Shown here piece by piece: positions 52,802 through 63,638 of a DNA stretch of 64,000 nucleotides (positions are counted from its first letter, which is position 1; the number at the start of each line of letters is the position of its first letter). The position numbers and the translations under genes were made by a program. The notes under the pieces are model-generated. The model made no database searches, was not told the origin of the DNA, and saw only the letters and a list, made by a program, of their open reading frames with translations. The stretch is from Cristatella mucedo (lineage: Eukaryota; Bryozoa; Phylactolaemata; Cristatellidae): the NCBI GenBank assembly GCA_009760855.2, contig WPIO01000266.1, positions 1 through 64,000 of the forward strand. Reading direction: 5' to 3'.

Positions 52802-52919
52802 CTGGATAAGCGATGGCAATCTCGTCGATGAGCAAAGGACGCAGCAGCCGCGGGGCGACTTGTCGACTCTAGCTCGACCACATCTTGTGCTCACGGAGGC
52901 GTTGGAAGCGAGCAAGTGG

Positions 52920-53324
52920 GGAGACTGCTGGCAGTGCCGAGAGTCCTCTGGAGCCGGAAATCGTCATTGAGCCCCACATTGGCCGCCCATACTTGCTTAT
53001 ACGTCATGAGGGTTGTGTATACGTACTGACAGAGTGCGTGCTAGCTGTGGCTAATTAAGAGACTTCCTTTACAGAGTAGTGCCTGGAAGATTTAGTTCTC
53101 TTTAGGTGCCAGAAATATTGTCTTATATATTTTCTATTATTTTTATTTTATATATCGTTATTACATATTTTTATATCTTATGCATTATGTCATCTCCCTA
53201 TTGTTTAAAGCAAGATAGTCGGTCCTTCGGCAAGATGGCTCCCCCTTGGCTAGCGAATCAGAGCTCAGCATTCCTGCTGCTTGGCTGGAGACAAGATGCA
53301 AGCACGAGCAGGCGGCTGTCTCAC
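52920..53324. other. Liprin intron, AT-rich centre
   Basis: AT-rich with a TATATTTT-like stretch at 53,115-53,185. The sequence GAGACTTCCTTTACAGAGTA followed by GATTTAGTTCTCTTTAGG near 53,058-53,110 resembles the repeat tail. No coding seen. Confidence 0.45.
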
Positions 53325-53680
53325 CGTATCTCGTCGTTGACAGCATCGAGCCTCTCCTGCAGCATCGCTGCCAGCGTCCTCGGGTCGGTGGCACGCCGCC
53401 GGTCCGCCAGCGGCGACACGTTGTCCAAGAGCCTGTCGCTGCCGCTACCGAACAGTCCGAACGGGCTTAGTGTTGTTCCACCGCTGCCATCTTTAGCAGC
53501 CGCCGATGCTGCAGGAAGCTGCGGCACGACGTCGAGAGAGCCGCCTCCGATGAGGCTGCTGCTGCCTCCTCCGGCAGAGCCGCTCTGGCCACCGCCACCA
53601 CTGTCGAAGGCGAGCCTGACGTTGGTGAGCACGGCCGCCTGTTGCAGCCGCTCCCAATCTTGCTCGTGCAGCGTGTACAC
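53325..53680 (-). CDS. PPFIA: Liprin-alpha exon 6: EQDWERxQQAxVLxNV and MLQExLDAxNxEIR
   Basis: A 356-nt minus exon after CCGCCGCAG. It starts VYTLHEQDWERLQQAAVLTN, followed by VRLAFDS, and ends TLAAMLQERLDAVNDEIR at donor ATACG/GTGAGA. Both ends are signature blocks of liprin-alpha (HEQDWERxQQASVLANVAQAFES and TLAMMLQEQLDAINKEIR). Between them lies a Gly/Ser-rich linker of about 70 residues in place of the acidic DVSDGEDD linker of vertebrates. It leaves in phase 2 (CG|G). Confidence 0.97.
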
Positions 53681-53940
53681 CTGCGGCGGCCGTAGGGCAA
53701 GAGACGAGCGATGAGCAGTAGGCGGCAGGGCGAGGGACGAGCGACCAGTAGTAGACTAGAAGAAATTGTGTGTGGGGGGAACATACGGTGGGCATGACCG
53801 CTGCCTCGGCGGCGTGCTCGAATGGACAGTCGGATTTACATTTTCGTGCAAAACAGTGAAAGACAGAAGACCGGGCCCGGCTCGCGATATCTTGGACCGA
53901 CGATCGTCGACAGCTTGTGCCTGCAGATGCACGGGGACGG

Positions 53941-53952
53941 GAGGGAGAGAGA

Positions 53953-53988
<36 letters not shown>
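53941..53988. repeat. (GA)n microsatellite
   Basis: About 22 GA units with a GGGA interruption; within a liprin intron. Confidence 0.9.
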
Positions 53989-53989
<1 letters not shown>

Positions 53990-54724
53990 GGACACTTGTG
54001 GGTAGCGCTGTGCTCCCAGCGAGCAGCCGAGGCACCGTAAGCACCCGAAGCTTCCCCCCACAGTCCATTCCTGCAGGCTCAACCCGCAGCGTGATCCACT
54101 TCAAAGCTGCACGTCCCACAAGCTTTGCAATCAATTCGTGGTCAGCCGCTTGGAGGTCTGAGCAGCAGCGATCGCGTTTATGTGCGGTCATGAGGACAGG
54201 GTCGGTTCGACCGAGCAGAAGGCGAGAGTGAGAAGCTGGATTCGGAGTGAAGCGAATAGAGGTGCACTTTATTATCAGAAATCACGCTGGCCCAGTCCAG
54301 TCTGTCCTACCCACTCCAGACCGGCATCGAGGGATCTAGCACACTCTCCCTCCGCTGTACTCGCTAGGCAGCCCTTAGATTCTATGCATGCATTGTTTTC
54401 GTACTGTCGAGCCACTGTTCGCTGTGAATCCCAGATGCCAAGAGCCACTGTCTCCATCCCCCTACCACCGATTGAGAGCTGCTGCTGCTGCTGCTGTTGC
54501 TTAGGCTTTGCTCTGAGCCCTCAAAGGGCTCAAGCCTTGGCCCAGTGCTCTGCTTGCTCAGGCTGCTGAGTCACTGTCTGATCCTTTGCACACCCTAATT
54601 AAGGCAGGCACGAGAGGCAGGCCCACTCACAATGGCCTGGAGGACGGCGAAATGGTTGACAGTGTCACAGAGTCAAGGGTCACAGAGTCAGGGGTCACGA
54701 AAGAATAACTACTGCGCATGATGT

Positions 54725-54818
54725 GATGGCATAATAATGATAACACTAATAATGACACACTTGATAAAGCGCCCCTCAGAGAATTCAATCTCTTTCTAGG
54801 CGCTTTACATTTAGCCTG
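54725..54818 (-). mobile_element. LINE family A tail
   Basis: ATAATAATGATAACACTAAT, then TTGATAAAGCGCCCCTCAGA and CTCTTTCTAGGCGCTTTACA; the minus-strand tail of the family, truncated at the palindrome that starts at 54,820. Confidence 0.7.
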
Positions 54819-54819
54819 C

Positions 54820-54847
54820 AAGCAAACATGACATGTCATGTTTGCTT
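54820..54847. repeat. Perfect 28-bp palindrome
   Basis: AAGCAAACATGACATGTCAT plus GTTTGCTT reads the same on both strands with no loop. It begins exactly where the LINE tail ends. Confidence 0.85.
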
Positions 54848-54858
54848 ACATCTTACAT

Positions 54859-54890
54859 GCCGATAATCCACGAGCTGGTGGATTATCGGC
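54859..54890. repeat. 13-bp inverted repeat, 6-nt loop
   Basis: GCCGATAATCCAC (54,859-54,871) and GTGGATTATCGGC (54,878-54,890) flank GAGCTG, 11 bases after the 28-bp palindrome. Confidence 0.85.
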
Positions 54891-55284
54891 CTCGGCCGCC
54901 GAGAGGGCTTGGCTGCAGTGGCCGCGGGCTGCGGCAGCAGGAGCTGAAAAGGCAGTGCTTATTAGTCCTACCCGTGCCCCATCCGCGGGGGGGGGGGGGG
55001 GAGGAAGGGAGGCACTCCCAAGAACGTCTTGCGATGACCACGGCGACTGGGGTTCAGGGGACTCAAAATAAGAAGGAAAACGAGGCTGCCTCATTTGCTT
55101 GCCTAGCGAGAGAGGAGCCACAGAGAGGCAGAGACTATTAATTTGCCTGCTACTTTGGACTCGAACACGCGACGAACTCGGACCACCGGAAGAGCAAGCG
55201 CCAGAACGCCGGGCTGAGACCAAGGAGCATCCAGCGAGCACAAGCGGCTGCGTATGCCGAGCAAGTGGCACACATGCCCCTTAC

Positions 55285-55462
55285 CTTGGACGGGTCGGCC
55301 CCAAGGGAAGTCTCGCCGCGACCTTTCCGCAGCCTGCGCTGTATGGACGTCGCGTACGGCTCGGCTGCTGCCTCGTCGTCGTCGGTTCCATCGTCGGCGT
55401 GTGCATGCGTCGGCCAGCCTCGCCCACCGCCGGCGAGTCCCAGACCGGAGTAGCTGAGATTC
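55285..55462 (-). CDS. PPFIA: Liprin-alpha exon 5: linker after coiled coil
   Basis: A 178-nt minus exon with a fine acceptor (CTCGCTTTCCCTTCGCAG) and donor AAG/GTAAGG. It reads NLSYSGLGLAGG, then SIQRRLRKGRGETSLGADPS, ending K in phase 0. The basic RRLRKGR and DPSK correspond to the RRPRRGRMGVRRDEPK region of the family. Its first base completes the Arg codon begun by the exon at 58,525-58,598 (AG|G). This confirms the join. Confidence 0.88.
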
Positions 55463-55629
55463 CTGCGAAGGGAAAGCGAGTCCACAGTCTGGATTGGGGA
55501 AGCCTGGAGAGGGACCTCTGACCCACTGGCTGGGCACCCAGCATCGTGTCGCCTGCTTCCTCCTCCCCCCCCCCTAGGCTCGAGACAAGTGCTGAGAAAT
55601 CGCATGATGCCCACGATGCACATACAAAC

Positions 55630-55910
55630 CTGAAATCCTAGTGGGTCCCTGTGATTCGTCCTTGATGTGCTTATGCGTGCTGACATTGTGCATGCTGCCA
55701 CTAACCACACTTACATGCTGACCCTGTGCATGTCACCCCTAACCATGTTATTCATGTTGTTTATCAAGCATGCCATTACTCACCATTCAATTGCATTTCC
55801 CTTTGCAGCAAATGTGCCAAGAGCAAGCGCAAGCAAGCGCCTAGAAAGAGATATTGAGTTTTCTGAAGGCGCTTTATCAAGTGCATTATTATTACTATCA
55901 TTATTGATGC
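55630..55910 (+). mobile_element. LINE family A 3' end, well preserved
   Basis: GTGGGTCCCTGTGATTCGTC, GTGCATGTCACCCCTAACC and AATTGCATTTCCCTTTGCAG lead to CGCCTAGAAAGAGATATTGA, AGGCGCTTTATCAAGTGC and ATT units. Used here as the reference copy for the tail. Opposite orientation to the host gene. Confidence 0.85.
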
Positions 55911-56660
55911 ATTTCCCCCTGTTTGTCACGGTCGGACACTCGCAGGAGGTGCACCAGCCCGGCAGCCCGTGACCTCTCTTGCCCCGGCGACCTCTGACTT
56001 CTTTCTGGATGTGCTTCCACCGAGTTCCCGGTGGGTCATCACACTAGCACAAAAAGCTAGTCCTGGAAAACCAGCCAATAAATGACGTCAGTCGCTGCAG
56101 CCAGAGCTGCTGCAGAGTCTGTTTTGGGATCGCTCCTCTTTTAATGTGAAAACGGCAGTGGAAGAGATAACCGGAAGAAAGGAACCGACAGAAAGTGGCT
56201 GACTGCAGGAAGTAGCTGACTGCAGGAAGAAGGAAGGAAAAGACCGTGAGAGAAGGTGTGAGAGAAGGTGTGATGGACGAAAGTGCCGACGGTGCAGATG
56301 CGACAAGCTAGCGCGCCAGTGGGACAGGGCTGCGGTAACGTCAGTCACTGACGTACATCCTCCTAGTACGAGGCCGTGATGTCGAAGCTCCGAGTTCTAT
56401 TAGAGTTCTATTATAGTTCTATTAGAGTTCTATTAGACCATTCGGCAGGCTCGGTATCTGCATCCTCCCCCCCCGAAATTACCATGGAAGGTCAGAGGAC
56501 AATGCAAAGCAACGATGTTATCTCACGTGCTGGACTGTGGGTGAGGGACCACGATCCTTTCCAGGGTCCCAGATGGACTAGGGCTTCGAGGCACACTTTC
56601 CAGGCTCTCTTCCCGACTGGTCGGCCTCGATATGGTCAAGGTTCAGAACCTTTAAGCTCG
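55911..56660. other. Liprin intron with a short tandem repeat
   Basis: Four 12-base units of AGTTCTATTAGA lie at 56,393-56,436 and a GAGAGAAGGTGT doublet at 56,246-56,272. No coding recognised. Confidence 0.6.
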
Positions 56661-57015
56661 TAATAAAAATAATAATAATGCGCTTGATAAAGCACCCTCG
56701 GAGAACTCAATCTCTCTCTAGGCGCTTTACATTTGCTGCAAAGGGAAATGCAATTGAGTGGTACGTAAAATCATGCTTGAAAAACAAACAAAATGAATAA
56801 CATGGTTAGGGGTGACATGCACAGGGTCAGCATGCAAATGTAGTTAGTGGCAGCATGCACAGTGTCAGCATGCATAAGCACGTGAAGGACGAATCACAGG
56901 GACCCAATAAATGCTGTCCTAAATAGGTGTGTTTTTAAGTTCCTTTTAAATGTGGTCAGGTCAGGAGATGTTCTGACGCAGGTCGGGAGGGAGTTCCAGG
57001 CTTTGGGAGCATACG
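56660..57015 (-). mobile_element. LINE family A 3' end
   Basis: ATT units at 56,668-56,680, then ATAAAGCACCCTCGGAGAAC, CTCTCTAGGCGCTTTACATT and the 3' UTR up to GTTCCAGGCTTTGGGAGC, where the copy at 30.05-30.4 kb continues into ORF sequence. Confidence 0.85.
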
Positions 57016-57144
57016 TAGGCTATCTACTAGCCTATGAGTTTCCGGGTGTTATCTGGTGGCCGCAGGAAACAGTGATGCAGATCAGAACAGGGGGCATGAG
57101 CAACTCGGAGAATCCTTTACTAGCTAGCACGAGCATATGACCAT

Positions 57145-57285
57145 TTTGGAGTGATACACTGCTGCTGTTGCAGTGCATAAGCAAAGGAAACTGATATGGG
57201 GCTTTCTCGCTAAAGCGATTGCTGCTGCTGCAGTGCATAACAGGAACCTGATGTGGGGGTTTACTCGTTAAAGCGATTGCTCCAA
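57145..57285. repeat. Two tandem units of about 60 bp
   Basis: CTGCTGCTGTTGCAGTGCAT...GCTAAAGCGATTG at about 57,161-57,222 is repeated as CTGCTGCTGCAGTGCAT...GTTAAAGCGATTG directly after. One duplication, diverged. Confidence 0.6.
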
Positions 57286-57309
57286 AGCCAATCAAATCGG
57301 TCATGGTTC

Positions 57310-57500
57310 GATCAAAACTAAAAAGCCCGGATTAGATTCTGAGGTCCTAGCTAATTATCGCCCAGTCTCGATTCTTTCTTTTTGGTCAATAATTCTAAAA
57401 ATAAACTGTCACTAAACAGTTCGTGGAGCACATCGACAAGAATGATTTTATGAGAACAATTTCAGTCTGGATTCAAGTGACACCATTCTACTGAAACTGC
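57310..57500 (+). mobile_element. LINE reverse transcriptase fragment
   Basis: The plus strand reads KPGLDSEVLANYRPVSILSF and later EQFQSGF and HHSTETALL with indels. This is the RT domain entry of CR1/L2-type elements (KPxLDPExLxNYRPVSNLPF... YEQFQSGFRxxHSTETAL). It is the only part of the catalytic domain seen besides the short piece at 58,120-58,250. Confidence 0.85.
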
Positions 57501-57634
57501 TCCTCGGATGTGACTGATGGCTAGGTAGCTATGATGATGACAGCGGCATTGCCCCACGATCCTGCATCCCACTTCGGCAACTTTCTATACTCACAGGATC
57601 TTGCATGGGGAGGTTCGATTACTACTTGTCTGAT

Positions 57635-57915
57635 TTTTTATAATAATAGTAATAATAATAATAACAATAATAACACACTTGATGCAGCACCCTCAGATAA
57701 CGAAATCTCTTTCTATGTGCTTTACATTTGCTGCAACGGAAACACGATCGAATGGTTATCGGTAGCATGCTCAATAAACAACAAGAATAACATGGTTAGG
57801 AGTGACATTCACATGATCAGTATGCACCTGTGGTTAGTGGCAGCATGCACAGTGTCAGCACGCATAAGAACATAAACGTCGAACCACAGGCACCCACTAA
57901 ATGCTGTGATAAATT
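57635..57915 (-). mobile_element. LINE family A 3' end inserted in older LINE
   Basis: ATAATAATAATAACAATAAT, CACCCTCAGATAACGAAATC and GTGGTTAGTGGCAGCATGC; minus orientation. It sits inside a plus-strand RT relic (57,310-57,500 and 58,120-58,250). Confidence 0.8.
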
Positions 57916-57959
57916 ACAATAAAGCATAAGCTCACAGAAGCAGCCAAATCAGCAAAAAG

Positions 57960-58090
57960 CTAGTAATAATAATAGTATTAATAATGCACTTGATAAAGCG
58001 CCATCAGAGAACTCAATCTCTTTCTAGGCGCTTTACATTTGCTGTAAAGGGAAATGCAATTGAATGGTGAGTAATATCATGCTTGTAACA
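57960..58090 (-). mobile_element. LINE family A tail, second insertion
   Basis: AATGCACTTGATAAAGCGCC, CTCTTTCTAGGCGCTTTACA and GAAATGCAATTGAATGG; minus orientation, about 50 bases after the previous copy. Confidence 0.8.
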
Positions 58091-58119
58091 TCGTAATAAA
58101 ATAATATCGTAAATAAAGT

Positions 58120-58255
58120 AATATCATTCTATGGCCCCATACTGTACGAAGTCAGATCTCATCCAGAAAATATACCATCTGTAGAGTTCCACAAGGGTCT
58201 CTTGTATGTACAGTGTGTGTGTGCCTTCATCAGTTACTGCATATAGCAATAAAGA
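58120..58255 (+). mobile_element. LINE reverse transcriptase fragment, VPQGS motif
   Basis: CATCTGTAGAGTTCCACAAG encodes the CRVPQGSLV motif, the conserved RT block normally GVPQGSVLGP. Likely the continuation of the RT relic at 57,310-57,500. Confidence 0.65.
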
Positions 58256-58440
58256 CCAAGTGATTGTAATACTGGAGAATTTTCTTTAGTGTATCCAAAA
58301 CCTAAGCAGCTTTCAGTGTGCACACCCCTGCCATCAAACTCCATCTCACGAAACAAAAAGAAAGTGAGAAAACAGAACTGAGTCAGGATGGTAATCGATG
58401 AAGTAAGTAGCATGGAAGCAGCAGCAGCAGCAGCAGCCAA
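58256..58440 (-). mobile_element. LINE family B fragment
   Basis: AACAAAAAGAAAGTGAGAAA and GTAGCATGGAAGCAGCAGC correspond to the reverse complement of the TTTCTCTTTG and CCATGCTACT landmarks of family B. It ends in a short CAG run. Confidence 0.45.
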
Positions 58441-58524
58441 ACCCGGTGGCCTGAGGCTCCCTAGTCAGCCACCCAGGTACTCGCAGCTGCCGCCGCCGAA
58501 GTGGGCGAAGCAGCAGCAGCCTAC

Positions 58525-58598
58525 CTTAAGCTGCCACTTCTGCTGGCCGACGTGAACAGTTCTCGCTTCGTTCGGGCTAGTTCGTCTATGAGCTGGCT
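58525..58598 (-). CDS. PPFIA: Liprin-alpha exon 4: short coiled-coil end
   Basis: A 74-nt minus exon between TGCCGTGTTACAG and donor AAG/GTAGGC. It encodes SQLIDELARTKRELFTSASR and SGSL, corresponding to AEEIEKLRSELDQLKMRTGSL in the family. It starts in phase 0 after the exon at 58,799-58,993 and ends in phase 2 (AG|), completed by the exon at 55,285-55,462. It is too short to stand out as an open frame; the phase fit on both sides is the main evidence. Confidence 0.88.
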
Positions 58599-58798
58599 CT
58601 GTAACACGGCAGTGCCACTGTGAGTCGCCGGCACGAAGCAGGCAGCACAGGGCCTGGATGGCTACTGCCGCCCCCTTTCCCAGCCGGCCATGGCAGGGCG
58701 GCTGGGGGACAGTGCTTCAGCTGAGCGGGAACAGGAAGCTGCAGCAGTAGCAGCTGAGCCAGCACGTGAAGCAGCAGCAGCAGCAGCGGCGGCGGCAC

Positions 58799-58993
58799 CT
58801 TTTCAGCCTGCACTTGCTCGAGCAGGGCCTGAATTTTTTGCAGCTCCTGCGTGACGCCGTTCTTCTCCTCGAGTGTGGCGACGCGCTCGCGCAGCTGCGC
58901 TTGAAGCCGCTCATTGGACTCGGTGAGCAGCCGGTCGACAGTAGTGCTCAGCCTCTTGTTGTGCTCGTCCGTCATCTGCTCACGCTGGCGCGA
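58799..58993 (-). CDS. PPFIA: Liprin-alpha exon 3: core coiled coil
   Basis: A 195-nt minus exon after CGATTGCTTGCAG. It reads SRQREQMTDEHNKRLSTTVD, then RLLTESNERLQAQLRERVAT and LEEKN. This is the most conserved liprin-alpha coiled-coil segment ([45 protein letters not shown]). It ends QVQAEK; the donor AAG/GTGCCG is weak but gives the phase 0 needed by the next exon. Heptad-type leucines are retained throughout. Confidence 0.98.
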
Positions 58994-59165
58994 CTGCAAG
59001 CAATCGAGCCGAGATCGGAAGAAAATGACCGATAAGTCGCCCGCTGGCGTCTCAGCTGATAGAAACAATTGGACTGCCACTGGGGGGGGGGAGTGTAGCG
59101 CTCTCAACATCCGGAAGCCTAGCTGCGCCATCGCCGAGACAGCACGGGAAGCTGAGCAGGCAGCT

Positions 59166-59202
59166 GCTGTGCATGCGTGCCTTGTCGGCACGCATGCACA
59201 GC
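59166..59202. repeat. Perfect 16-bp inverted repeat, 5-nt loop
   Basis: GCTGTGCATGCGTGCC and GGCACGCATGCACAGC flank TTGTC. It lies in the intron about 170 bases upstream of the core coiled-coil exon, so the stem would be transcribed in the liprin pre-mRNA. Confidence 0.9.
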
Positions 59203-59888
59203 TGGGGTGCAGCCAGGATTCTGGCACCGATTGAGAGCTCAGATTGAGACCTTGAGTGAGTGCGAAGCTCAAGGTTAAGGCTTTCTCTTGGCAAAATGCC
59301 GACAGTTGAAGCTCTGTACGAGCATCTACAAAAAAGTCGTTGCCGGAAGAGTTGGAAGAGCCCAGAAGCCTCGGCGCCGAAGGCTTCCTGCCCGGAAGTC
59401 TGTGTCTGCCTGCCCGTGTAAAAAAGAAGGTTGCACCATCCTCTCACATATTTAGAGAGTATGCACCCGAGCCCAACGACGGCACTCGGCTCGCTAGGCA
59501 CACGTGAGTCGGTCGGCATCTCAAGAGCTGCATACAAATTTACTTAAATGCCTAATATTTAATAAATTAGTTTAATAAATGTAATACATTGCCTTTAATA
59601 AATTGCCTCTTTAGCAGCTCGAGCCTTGAGAAACTGCAGATCCCATTGCAAGCCGACCCTCCCTCCCATCGCCAAACATGTACGCCAAGGGCAAGTCAGC
59701 TAAAGGCAAGTCACTAAGCAGCCACCGCAGGCTGCAGCAGCTGCTCGAAGGCCGGCTGCTCGCCAGCAGCCACCTCAGCACGGAAACTCGGCTAGTGCTC
59801 TGGTAGCTAGGGGCCGGACGGGTTCGGATGCTGCCGGTTCTTCCTTCCTGTGGTGCTTTCAACAGTTACGCCACTTCCAAATCGTCTT

Positions 59889-60300
59889 CCGTTGAGGTGG
59901 TCCTGCCTCCAGCAAGCTAGTTGCAATCTTAGAATCCAGAGGAACAGAGGCCCTATGCCGTTGAGGTGGTCCTGCCTCCAGCAAGCTAGTTGCAATCTTA
60001 GAATCCAGAGGAACAGGCCCTATGCCGTTGAGGTGGTCCTGCCTCCAGCAAGCTAGTTGCAATCTTAGAATCCAGAGGAACAGAGGCCCTATGCCGTTGA
60101 GGTGGTCCTGCCTCCAGCAAGCTAGTTGCAATCTTAGAATCCAGAGGAACAGAGGCCCTATGCCGTTGAGGTGGTCCTGCCTCCAGCAAGCTAGTTGCAA
60201 TCTTAGAATCCAGAGGAACAGAGGCCCTATGCCGTTGAGGTGGTCCTGCCTCCAGCAAGCTAGTTGCAATCTTAGAATCCAGAGGAACAGAGGCCCTATG
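59889..60300. repeat. 69-bp minisatellite, six units
   Basis: Units start at 59,889, 59,958, 60,025, 60,094, 60,163 and 60,232, each CCGTTGAGGTGGTCCTGCCT...GGCCCTATG. They are essentially identical except for unit 2, which lacks AG in GAACAGAGG (67 bp). Sixty-nine is a multiple of three, so both strands stay open for over 140 codons (23-residue repeats such as PLRWSCLQQASCNLRIQRNR). This is a by-product of the unit length. Lies in a liprin intron. Confidence 0.97.
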
Positions 60301-60374
60301 CCGGTCATTATTATTCTCATTCTTGGCTGCCAGCTACTTTTCAATAAACCAGCAGTTATTCTGCACGTCAATAA

Positions 60375-61100
60375 TTATATAAAGCATTTTGTAAAGCCCC
60401 GTCAGAATATGAACCTCTTTCTGGGAACCTTGCATGTGCCCTGAAAGTATAGCGTGCCAATCGGTTAGTGATAGCATGCATAGTGTCAGCACGCATAAGT
60501 ACACTGAGGATGATTCACACAAACTTCACAGATGCTGTGATGAGCAGACGGGTTTTTAGCTTTCTTTTAAATGTCAAGTCAGCGAGTCTCATGATGTCAG
60601 TCGAGAGCAAGTTCTAGGCTTTGACTGCATAGGAACTCTCAAGATATGGTTTGCAAAGGATTCGAGGTTTGCTAGAGGCGTGGCTAAGCAGCCACGGACA
60701 GAGGAACTGGTGGTACGACGAAAAGCCCAAGGATAAGTAAGTGCTTCAGACAGGCACGTCGGGGCAAGTGCATGATGAGACTTGAGCAATGAGTGGCAGC
60801 ACCTTGAGGGCGATGCACTACTTGATGGGGATCCAGTGCGAGTGTCGGTGAGAAGCAGTGCTCGTGCAGCAGTAGCTCCCGGGTCTTAGCCCATGTGGTA
60901 GGCGCTGGCACATCACGACCCAGGTCGTGGGTTCGAGTCTCTCTAGTGATTGTTTCTTTATTGCTGGGGGGGGGGGTGAGCGCCGTTAAGGCTGTTCTGC
61001 CACTACTGTACAATACGACTGTTGAACCTTTAATTTGAACTTCAACAGCCGACGTTGACGACAGACAAGCCTTGCTGCAAAGTGTTGCATCAACTGACAT
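60375..61100 (-). mobile_element. LINE family A relic with SINE-like insertion
   Basis: The minus-strand tail (TAAAGCCCCGTCAGAATATG) and 3' UTR (GATAGCATGCATAGTGTCAG; TTCTTTTAAATGTCAAGTC) continue into decayed ORF sequence near GTTCTAGGCTTTGACTGC. A tRNA-type head with CAGGTCGTGGGTTCGAGTC at 60,922-60,940 (plus) interrupts it. Confidence 0.6.
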
Positions 61101-61384
61101 GGAGTCATACGCGATTTCCTTCCCCTCAGAAGTCATACGCAATTTCCCTCTCCCTTCCCCCAGAAGCCAGGGGGTCGGGGCTTAACCGCTGCAGGCAACT
61201 GCTTTCGCTAGCTTTAAAGGCTTGCTAATGGTAATCGCCCTATGCCAGGGCTGCAGAGCAGGGAGAGGCCGGGCACGGTTCCCTTACTTTGCAGCAACCC
61301 CTTATTTAGCCACACTCAGCGGCCTTCTTAATTCCCTATCCTGCCCACTTATATAAAAATATAAATAATTAGCTTAGTTAAAAG

Positions 61385-61535
61385 CTTCATTTGTATAGCA
61401 GCAGAAGAGCCTTGCCGGCTATCACCACTGCTTGCAGTTGGCAATAAAGGATCGCCCATTGCAGGATTCGAACCCACGACCTGGGTTGTGAAGAGCGAGC
61501 ACCACATCTCCTGGGTGTAGATGGCCCATTCCCTA
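61385..61535 (-). mobile_element. tRNA-like SINE, B box on minus strand
   Basis: GGATTCGAACCCACGACCTG is a good reverse-oriented B box. It follows (plus direction) CATTTGTATAGCAGCAGAAG, which looks like the SINE tail. The element spans about 150 bases. Confidence 0.5.
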
Positions 61536-61825
61536 CGAAGAGGCAATGACAGCCTCTCAATCTTTTCAGGCACAGCTGCAGTATCGGCTCTACGTGCAGC
61601 AACAAACGGTCTGCAAGCCAGAAGAAAGGGAGTTTTTGTAAGAGGCCTAAGTGAAGGAGATATATAGAATTATGAATGCTGCTCTGGAATACAGATGCAT
61701 TAGATCGACTATCCTGGGGAGGGGGTAATGGCTCCAAGTTGCAATAGCTAATTAATGCTGTATTGCTAGGCTAGCCTACCGTCTAAATAAGAATATGAAT
61801 CAGATCGACTAGTGCCGGTTTGATG

Positions 61826-62590
<765 letters not shown>

Positions 62591-63037
62591 AGAGACCAGA
62601 CTGACAGAGAGTCAGATAGGCACTCAGGCAGATAGAAAGAAACAGTTATGCAAAGAAAGCAACATGACAGACAAAAAGGGTGAGAGACAGAGATAGAAGC
62701 AGAGACAGAGATTGATATGATGGGCAAGGGCTTAATGTACAAGCCGGAGTCGAGTAGGTGTAAGCAGTGGGTCACGAGCTGTAGTTCCATTAGGGTGGTC
62801 GATGGCATGCCCATCCGGCAGCTACTTTCGACAGGCCGTGGCCTCCTGCTGGGCTGTTAGGTTTCACCCCTCTTAAATTATTTCCGGCTACGGCAAGTAC
62901 TGCTTGCTGCCAGATGCTCGCAAGATCACTCAGACTGATGCTGCTCGCAGGATTACCGACTGCCACCCTGCAGGAGTAGCAGCAGCAGCAGCAGCTGCAG
63001 CAGCTGCAGCAGCTGCGACAGAAGCTGCAGCGCTCAC

Positions 63038-63292
63038 CTTGTCCAGCTCCTGTTGCAGCTCCTGCACGGTGGCCTCCAGGTGTCGCAGCGCATCTCCTGG
63101 CCGTGCACCGCCGACCGGGCGAGTAGCGCCCCCGGCGGCGGCGTACTGCAGCTCCACGTTGTCACCGGCTCCATCAGCCGCGGATGCTGCTGCCGAAGTA
63201 GCAGTGCTCCCGGCGGATGCAAAGGCCTGCAGCTGCTGCCTGTGCTCTGCCAGCTCGCACTGCTCCTGCACAGCATGCAGCTTCTCCTCACT
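63038..63292 (-). CDS. PPFIA: Liprin-alpha exon 2: coiled coil with Ala-rich insert
   Basis: A 255-nt (85-codon) minus exon with acceptor TTCTGCTCCGTGCAG and donor AAG/GTGAGC, phase 0 on both sides. It starts SEEKLHAVQEQCELAEHRQQ (family EEKIAAIQEKLELAEQKL) and ends HLEATVQELQQELDK (family RQMEAQLEEKNQELQRA). The middle 45 residues are Ala/Gly-rich, replacing the SKAEERH segment of other liprins. A short GCA/GCTGCA repeat sits just past the donor. Confidence 0.95.
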
Positions 63293-63638
63293 CTGCACGG
63301 AGCAGAAGCGGCGAGTCAGTCTGGTCGCCAAAGCCGAGCGGTTGAGCGACTTCGGGCACGAGGGCGGCAAGCGGAAGGCCGAGCAGACGCCAGAAGCTCG
63401 GCATCCGTCAGCGCTGCCGGCATCGGCAGAGGGCTGAAGCATCGATGCCCCGTAACTGATTTGCCGTGTGCTCACTCGCCCGGCATGAATGCGTGCGCCC
63501 GGGCAAACGTGCATCTAGTGTGCCCACAGCTTGCTCGCTGGCATGGCTGGCTCAAGTATGTTTACACGAGCAAGCATGCTAAGCAGTTACCGAGACAGTG
63601 CCTCGCGGCTGCATCCAGCACTCGACATGTCGACTCAC

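Noticed and set aside
59859-60444. 170-codon minus and 140-codon plus repeat-protein frames
   Set aside because: Both follow from the 69-bp unit being a multiple of three. The reading frame is broken on each strand by the 67-bp unit, and there is no start context or known family.
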